A stretch of DNA of 64,000 bases, taken from assembly GCF_028476545.1 (NCBI RefSeq), contig NW_026733073.1, positions 124,001 through 188,000 on the forward strand. Direction: 5' to 3'. Shown here piece after piece: positions 59,101 to 64,000 of this stretch. Positions within the stretch are counted from its first letter, which is position 1; every line of letters begins with the position of its first letter. The notes beneath the pieces were generated by a model that was given only the letters and a program-made list of their open reading frames with translations, searched no databases and had not been told where the DNA came from. This DNA is from Physella acuta (lineage: Eukaryota > Mollusca > Gastropoda > Physidae). The position numbers and the translations under genes were made by a program.

Positions 59101-62100
59101 ATTGTCTTTGGTTATGTACAACTACCAACCCTTACACTTACATTGTCTTTGGTTATGTACAACTACCAACCTTTACACTTGCATTGTCTTTGTACAACTA
59201 CCAGCCCTTACACTTACATTGTCTTTGTACAACTACCAACCCTTACTCTTACATTGTCTTTGGTTATGTACAACTACCAGCCCTTACACTTACATTGTCT
59301 TTGTACAACTACCAACCCTTACACTTACATTGTCTTTGGTTATGTACAACTACCAACCCTTACACTTACATTGTCTTTGGTTATGTACAACTACCAGCCC
59401 TTACACTTACATTGTCTTTGATTATGTACAACTACCAACCCTTACACTTACATTGTCTTTGTACAACTACCAACCCTTACACTTTCATTGTCTTTGGTTA
59501 TGTACAACTACCAGCCCTTACACTTACATTGTCTTTGTACAACTACCAACCCTTACACTTACATTGTCTTTGGTTATGTACAACTACCAACCCTTACACT
59601 TACATTGTCTTTGTACAACTACCAACCCTTACACTTACATTGTCTTTAGTTATGTACAACTACCAACCCTTACACTTACATTGTCTTTGGTTATGTACAA
59701 CTACCAACCCTTACACTTACATTGTCTTTGTACAACTACCAACCCTTACACTTACATTGTCTTCGTACAACTACCAACCCTTACACTTAGATTGTCTTTG
59801 GTTATGTACAACTACCAACCCTTACACTTACATTGTCTTTGGTTATGTACAACCACCAACCCTTACACTAACATTGTCTTTGTACAACTACCAACCCTTA
59901 CACTTACATTGTCTTTGTACAACTACCAACCCTTACACTTAGATTGTCTTTGGCTATGTACAACTACCAACCCTTACACTTACATTGTCTTTGGTTATGA
60001 ACAACTACCAGCCCTTACACTTGCATTGTCTTTGTACAACTACCAACCCTTACACTTACATTGTCTTTGTACAACTACCAACCCTTACACTTACATTGTC
60101 TTTGTACAACTACCAACCCTTACACTTACATTGTCTTTGATTATGAACAACCAGAACAAAATGATCTGTATCCAACATCCGCGACAGCTGCCCGAGGGAT
60201 GTATCCATATGGACCTGCAGACATATTTTAAAACAAAATAAACTGGAGAAGCTGTAGATATACCACAAGATACTACAAAAAAGCACAAGATACCTCAAGA
60301 TGCTACAATATATCAGAAGACAATAAAAGCAATCATGAGATAACAAAAGCAATCACAAGATATCACAAAAAAGCACACACAAAGCTATGTTGTACTTTAG
60401 ATTAAAATATGTTGTGAGTTATGTATCTTTATCATTAAAATAATAGATTACCATAAGTGAATTATGCATGTACAATATGAATAGGATGTTTTCAAATTTT
60501 AAACTATTGGGTTAAAAACAAATAAAAGATTGGGTTTTTTTTACTTGTTGATTGAAGACCTAAACAAACTGATTGAAATTATTTAACTCTCAAAAACCTC
60601 TTGTTTTATATCATTTCCTATTGGCAAAGCTACAGTCTCATCTCACAGCCTAAATTTTAAGATAAAATGTAATGTTCAACTGGTAAAGCTACAGTATAAC
60701 CTAGTCACCAAAAGTTTAACCTAGTCACCAAAAGTTCAACCTAGTTACCAAAAGTTTAACCTAGTCACCAAAAGTTTAACACACAGCACCAAGTTCAACT
60801 GTTTAACCTAGTCACCAAAAGTTTAACACACAGCGCCATGTTCAACCCAGACTCACCTGTTTGAACTGTTTGTACATGACCTTTGACACGGGGTCACCAC
60901 GGTTGACTTTGTTTTTCACTATTTGTGACATCATGTTGCTGACTGTCACCATTCCAAGAATGCCTCTGTCATGAGATGAAAAAAATGTTCAGCACAAAAT
61001 TTGACACATCAAATCTACTCTACAAACACAGCAGTTCACAAACTGTCATGACATGAAAAAAATATTAAGCACAAAATCTGGCACATCAAATCTACTCTAC
61101 AAACACAGCAGTTCACAAACTGTCATGACATGAAAAAAATATTAAGCACAAAATCTGGCACATCAAATCTACTCTACAATCACAGCAGTTCACAAACTGT
61201 CATGACATGAAAAAAATGTTCAACAAAAAATCTGGCACATCAAATCTTCAAACACAGCAGTTCACAAACTGTCATGAGATGAAAAAATGTTCAGCACCAA
61301 ATCTGGCACATAAAATCTACTCTACAATCACAGCAGTTCACAAACTGTCATGACATGAAAAAAATGTTCAACAAAAAATCTGGCACATCAAATCTACTCT
61401 ACAATCACAGCAGTTCACAAACTGTCATGACATGAAAAAAATGTTCAACAAAAAATCTGGCACATCAAATCTACTCTACAATCACAGCAGTTCACAAACT
61501 GTCATGACATGAAAAAAATGTTCAACAAAAAATCTGGCACATCAAATCTACTCTACAATCACAGCAGTTCACAAACTGTCATGAGGATTTCATCCATCTA
61601 CAAACACCATAGTTCACATACAAGCTGAAGACATAAACATTTGTATCTGTCTACATTGACATGACTGCTCTATAAACTCAAACTTGACAGATCACTTGGA
61701 ATAACATATCCAATATTTATGACAACTTTATCAAGCTGAACTAGATAAACAAAACACTCTAATGTGTCCATTTCAGCAACAACACCACAACTGTGTAAAA
61801 TAATGTTTACCATACAAGCTACATCAAACCTAATGTTCTATTAACTGGTACAAGTATATTTTTCATACAGCCTGTATCAAACCAAATGTTGTATTAAATG
61901 GTACAAATATATTACCCATAAAACCTGTATCAAACCAAATGTTGTATTAACTGTATACAACAAGTATATTTTCCATACAGCCTGTATCAAGGCAAATGTT
62001 GTATTAACTGTATACAACAAGTATATTTCTCATACAGCCTGTATCAAGGCAAATGTTGTATTAACTGTATACAACAAGTATATTTCTCATACAGCCTGTA

Positions 62101-63287
62101 TCAAGGCAAATGTTGTATTAACTGTATACAACAAGTATATTTCTCATACAGCCTGTATCAAGGCAAATGTTGTATTAACTGTATACAACAAGTATATTTC
62201 TCATACAGCCTGTATCAAGGCAAATGTTGTATTAACTGTATACAACAAGTATATTACCCATACAACCTGTATCAAACCAAATGTTGTATTAACTGTATAC
62301 AACAAGTATATTTCTCATACAACCTGTATCAAACCAAATGTTGTATTAACTGTATACAACATGTATATTTCCCATACAGCCTGTATCAAACCAAATGTTG
62401 TATTAACTGTATACAACAAGTATATTTCTCATACAACCTGTATCAAACCAAATGTTGTATTAACTGTATACAACAAGTATATTTCCCATACAGCCTGTAT
62501 CAAACCAAATGTTGTATTAACTGTATACAACAAGTATATTTCTCATACAACCTGTATCAAACCAAATGTTGTATTAACTGTATACAACAAATATATTTCC
62601 CATACAGCCTGTATCAAACCAAATGTTGTATTAACTGTATACAACAAGTATATTTCCCATACAGCCTGTATCAAACCAAATGTTGTATTAACTGTATACA
62701 ACAAGTATATTTCCCATACAGCCTGTATCAAACCAAATGTTGTATTAACTGTATACAACAAGTATATTTCCCATACAGCCTGTATCAAACCAAATGTTGT
62801 ATTAACTGTATACAACAAGTATATTTCCCATACAGCCTGTATCAAACCAAATGTTGTATTAACTGTATACAACAAGTATATTTCCCATACAGCCTGTATC
62901 AAACCAAATGTTGTATTAACTGTATACAACAAGTATATTTCCCATACAGCCTGTATCAAACCAAATGTTGTATTAACTGTATACAACAAGTATATTTCCC
63001 ATACAGCCTGTATCAAACCAAATGTTGTATTAACTGTATACAACAAGTATATTTCCCATACAGCCTGTATCAAACCAAATGTTGTATTAACTGTATACAA
63101 CAAATATATTTCCCATACAGCCTGTATCAAACCAAATGTATTGTTAACCTACCCTGACTCATCCACAACAGGAACCTGGTCAAAACCTTCCTTGTTGAGT
63201 AGGTCAAGAGTCTCCTGAATGGTCACTGTGGGCATGACAGTCAAAGGTGCTAACAGCTTCAGAGAGCTGACCTTTAAGTTGGACCAC
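47078..63287 (-). CDS. CBS: Cystathionine beta-synthase, last four coding exons
   Basis: PLP-dependent transsulfuration enzyme that condenses homocysteine with serine to cystathionine in the cytosol. Only the C-terminal regulatory (Bateman) domain is in the window: 63,287-63,153, 60,965-60,857, 60,214-60,130 and 47,178-47,078, 430 nt giving 142 complete residues and a stop. Recalled vertebrate CBS motifs align in order: LLAPLTVMPTVT, EGFDQVPVVDESGGILGMVT, VSKVMYKQFKQ, LGQLSRMLDTDHFVLVVHNQ, KQMIFGIATRIDLLNF. The phases of all three introns agree, and joining them restores SGGIL and RQYGAG. All introns have GT-AG ends. The catalytic part lies beyond the right edge. In vertebrates this domain binds S-adenosylmethionine and relieves autoinhibition; whether that holds here is not shown. 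All three introns carry minisatellites, and two of them start at a splice junction. Confidence 0.95.
47338..60129 (-). repeat. Giant minisatellite of splice-donor-bearing units in the last CBS intron
   Basis: Two unit lengths, 41 bp and 35 bp, differ by a 6-bp block, so about 330-350 units are estimated from length. On the CBS strand each unit contains CAAAGACAAT|GTAAGTGTAAG, identical to the penultimate exon's end plus donor. 21 of the last 25 exon bases match the long unit, and some units carry the exon's own variants (TTTGATTATG and ATGAACAA on the plus strand). The array ends exactly at the real donor (60,129/60,130). The plus-strand unit has no stop in any frame and neither unit length is divisible by three, so giant ORFs arise by composition. 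Confidence 0.95.
49269..57429. repeat. Higher-order repeat, period about 4.06 kb, inside the giant array
   Basis: Blocks starting at 49,269 and 53,332 are almost identical (offset 4,063 bp), and a third starts at 57,430 (offset 4,098). Within each block a 1,596-bp sub-block repeats (50,286 to 51,882; 54,349 to 55,945). The same marker segment also occurs at 48,094 and 58,383. Confidence 0.85.
60130..60214 (-). CDS. CBS: CBS penultimate exon (85 nt)
   Basis: Acceptor AAATATGTCTGCAG|GTCC and donor AGACAAT|GTAAGTGTAAG. It encodes VHMDTSLGQLSRMLDTDHFV to VVHNQRQ plus the first base of a Tyr codon. Its last ~25 nt and donor are the source motif of the giant minisatellite. Reading through the donor gives CKCKGW and a stop. 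Confidence 0.94.
60698..60832. repeat. 20-bp minisatellite near the CBS donor
   Basis: Units of CTAGTCACCAAAAGTTTAAC, about five plus fragments, in the 642-bp intron between the penultimate and third-from-last exons. It ends about 25 bp from the donor at 60,856. The rest of this intron has loose ATACTACAAAAAAGCAC repeats (60,270-60,380) and AT-rich sequence. Confidence 0.8.
60857..60965 (-). CDS. CBS: CBS third-from-last exon (109 nt)
   Basis: Acceptor TTTTTTTCATCTCATGACAG|AGGC and donor AAACAG|GTGAGT. It encodes GILGMVTVSNMMSQIV to VMYKQFKQ. Its acceptor region is the first unit of the 77-bp array. Confidence 0.93.
60966..61586 (-). repeat. 77-bp minisatellite, each unit with a splice acceptor
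   Basis: Units start at 60,967, 61,044, 61,121, 61,198, 61,270, 61,346, 61,423, 61,500 and a partial one at 61,577. Most are 77 bp (two are shorter). On the CBS strand each ends in a T-run then CATGTCATGACAG, the same as the real acceptor of the third-from-last exon apart from one base. Confidence 0.93.
61809..63140. repeat. 57-bp minisatellite in the same CBS intron
   Basis: About 23 units containing CATACAGCCTGTATCAAACC, AAATGTTGTATTAACTGTAT and ACAACAAGTATATTTC. It stops 12 bp before the donor of the exon at 63,153. The period is a multiple of three, so both strands show long frames (285 and 195 codons), which are artefacts. 61,587-61,808 is non-repetitive. Confidence 0.92.
63153..63287 (-). 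CDS. CBS: CBS fourth-from-last exon (135 nt)
   Basis: Acceptor TTTTGACACAG| at the high end, donor CAGG|GTAGGTTAAC at the low end. It encodes WSNLKVSSLKLLAPLTVMPT and on to PVVDESG, the first CBS motif. It ends after two bases of a glycine codon. Confidence 0.92.
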
Positions 63288-64000
63288 CTGTGTCAAAACA
63301 CAAAGAACAATCTAGAACATTGTAAACACCAACTGCACTTGGTAATGATTTACAAGTAAGTATACACTTTACCGAAAGCCATTAGTGGATTAAAGACGTA
63401 TGTACAGTAAATAAAAATTCATAACCTTTTAGTATTTGACTCCATAAAATAAATATGATAGGGACTAAAAAAATTTCTGTTGTTGAAATGGGGAAAGTTT
63501 ATAACAATATTTAGTTTACAAATAGGAACTTACAGCTAATTCAGATGAATGAGAGAACTCGGTATAAACAGAAAAAGATTAGAATGAAGTTTTCAATCCA
63601 AGAGCAGTAACTCTCATTTGTCAGCTGTAGAATTTTAAAATTACCTCACTCTATTCTACAAGCTACCCCATATTTATGAGTAATTCTCAAAAGCAGAGTT
63701 TAAAATACTTGGCCTAAAATCTAAGCAAGTGTATCTCTACTTAATATACAATTCTTTTACAAAGCATTATTTAAAGACAAACAATTTTCAATTAAGTAGA
63801 TTTAAAATACTTATTTTCTAGTTAAATTATAAATGTTTGATTTTCAAGAAATTCCAAAATTTTATTTGAGCTATGCAAAAAAAAATTCATTTTAAAATTA
63901 AGTCACAGAAGCAAAAGAATTAATTCTTTCAAAATTACAATCCAATGAAGCTTTGCATTCATGCAACATTACACAAGTAAAATATATATTTTCACTTCCA
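63288..64000 (-). other. CBS intron, upstream part
   Basis: AT-rich sequence before the acceptor at 63,288. No further CBS exon could be read on the minus strand to the window edge, so the preceding exon lies outside. Confidence 0.6.

Noticed and set aside
47338-60129. CRISPR array or telomere-like repeat
   Set aside because: There are no unique spacers between units. CCCTTA within the unit is only a chance resemblance to telomeric CCCTAA, and the array is anchored to an exon junction.
47357-60241. Very long plus-strand ORFs (up to about 1,920 codons) of repeated TTTNPYTYIVF-type text
   Set aside because: They are the 35/41-bp minisatellite read in rotating frames. The unit lacks stops in all three forward frames, neighbouring frames are equally open, and the real gene here is CBS on the other strand.
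60091-60352. Minus-strand ORFs of 65 and 80 codons
   Set aside because: One covers the CBS penultimate exon plus adjacent intron and the other is an out-of-frame shadow. The spliced exon model explains both.
62361-63218. Long ORFs on both strands of 19-residue repeats
   Set aside because: The period is 57 bp, so any stop-free frame repeats. They lie within a CBS intron and one runs into antisense of a real exon.

Overview
This looks like AT-rich animal nuclear DNA, most likely from a mollusc and plausibly a gastropod. That placement is inferred from gene content and repeat style, not from a species match. There are two gene systems. Positions about 1-42,750 carry a same-strand tandem cluster of five Toll-like-receptor-type genes (TLR-1 to TLR-5, my numbering). 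Each has a single-exon coding region with a signal peptide, leucine-rich-repeat (LRR) ectodomain, cysteine-rich C-terminal cap, one membrane span and a divergent TIR domain. All five have a 3' splice site exactly 25 nt before the ATG, so each has an upstream non-coding exon. TLR-4 is interrupted by one in-frame stop. A short 3' relic of a sixth copy lies behind TLR-5.

Positions 47,078-63,287 on the minus strand carry the last four coding exons of cystathionine beta-synthase (CBS), covering the C-terminal Bateman (tandem CBS-motif) domain. Reading frame and intron phases agree across all three visible introns. The upstream exons lie beyond the right edge.

The most striking feature is in the CBS introns. 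The last intron is 12,951 bp long and almost entirely a minisatellite of 35- and 41-bp units. Each unit, read on the CBS strand, is a copy of the penultimate exon's 3' end plus its 5' splice donor, so the transcript carries several hundred tandem donor-like sites. The intron upstream of the third-from-last exon carries a 77-bp array in which every unit copies that exon's 3' splice acceptor, and a 57-bp array that stops about 12 bp from the preceding donor. The 642-bp intron between them has a 20-bp array near its donor.

The TLR cassettes are separated by 5-10 kb of paralogous flanking DNA filled with nested mobile elements: foldback elements, palindromic MITEs, two Helitrons (one with what look like two successive 5' ends), a hAT transposon split by another repeat, SINE-like repeats and decayed LINE pieces. 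Empty sites in paralogous flanks let some insertions be ordered relative to the duplications. The TLR array and CBS point toward each other. A 120-bp piece of CBS 3'-flank-like sequence also sits between TLR-3 and TLR-4. I saw no LTR retrovirus-like element, tRNA gene, rRNA gene or CRISPR array.
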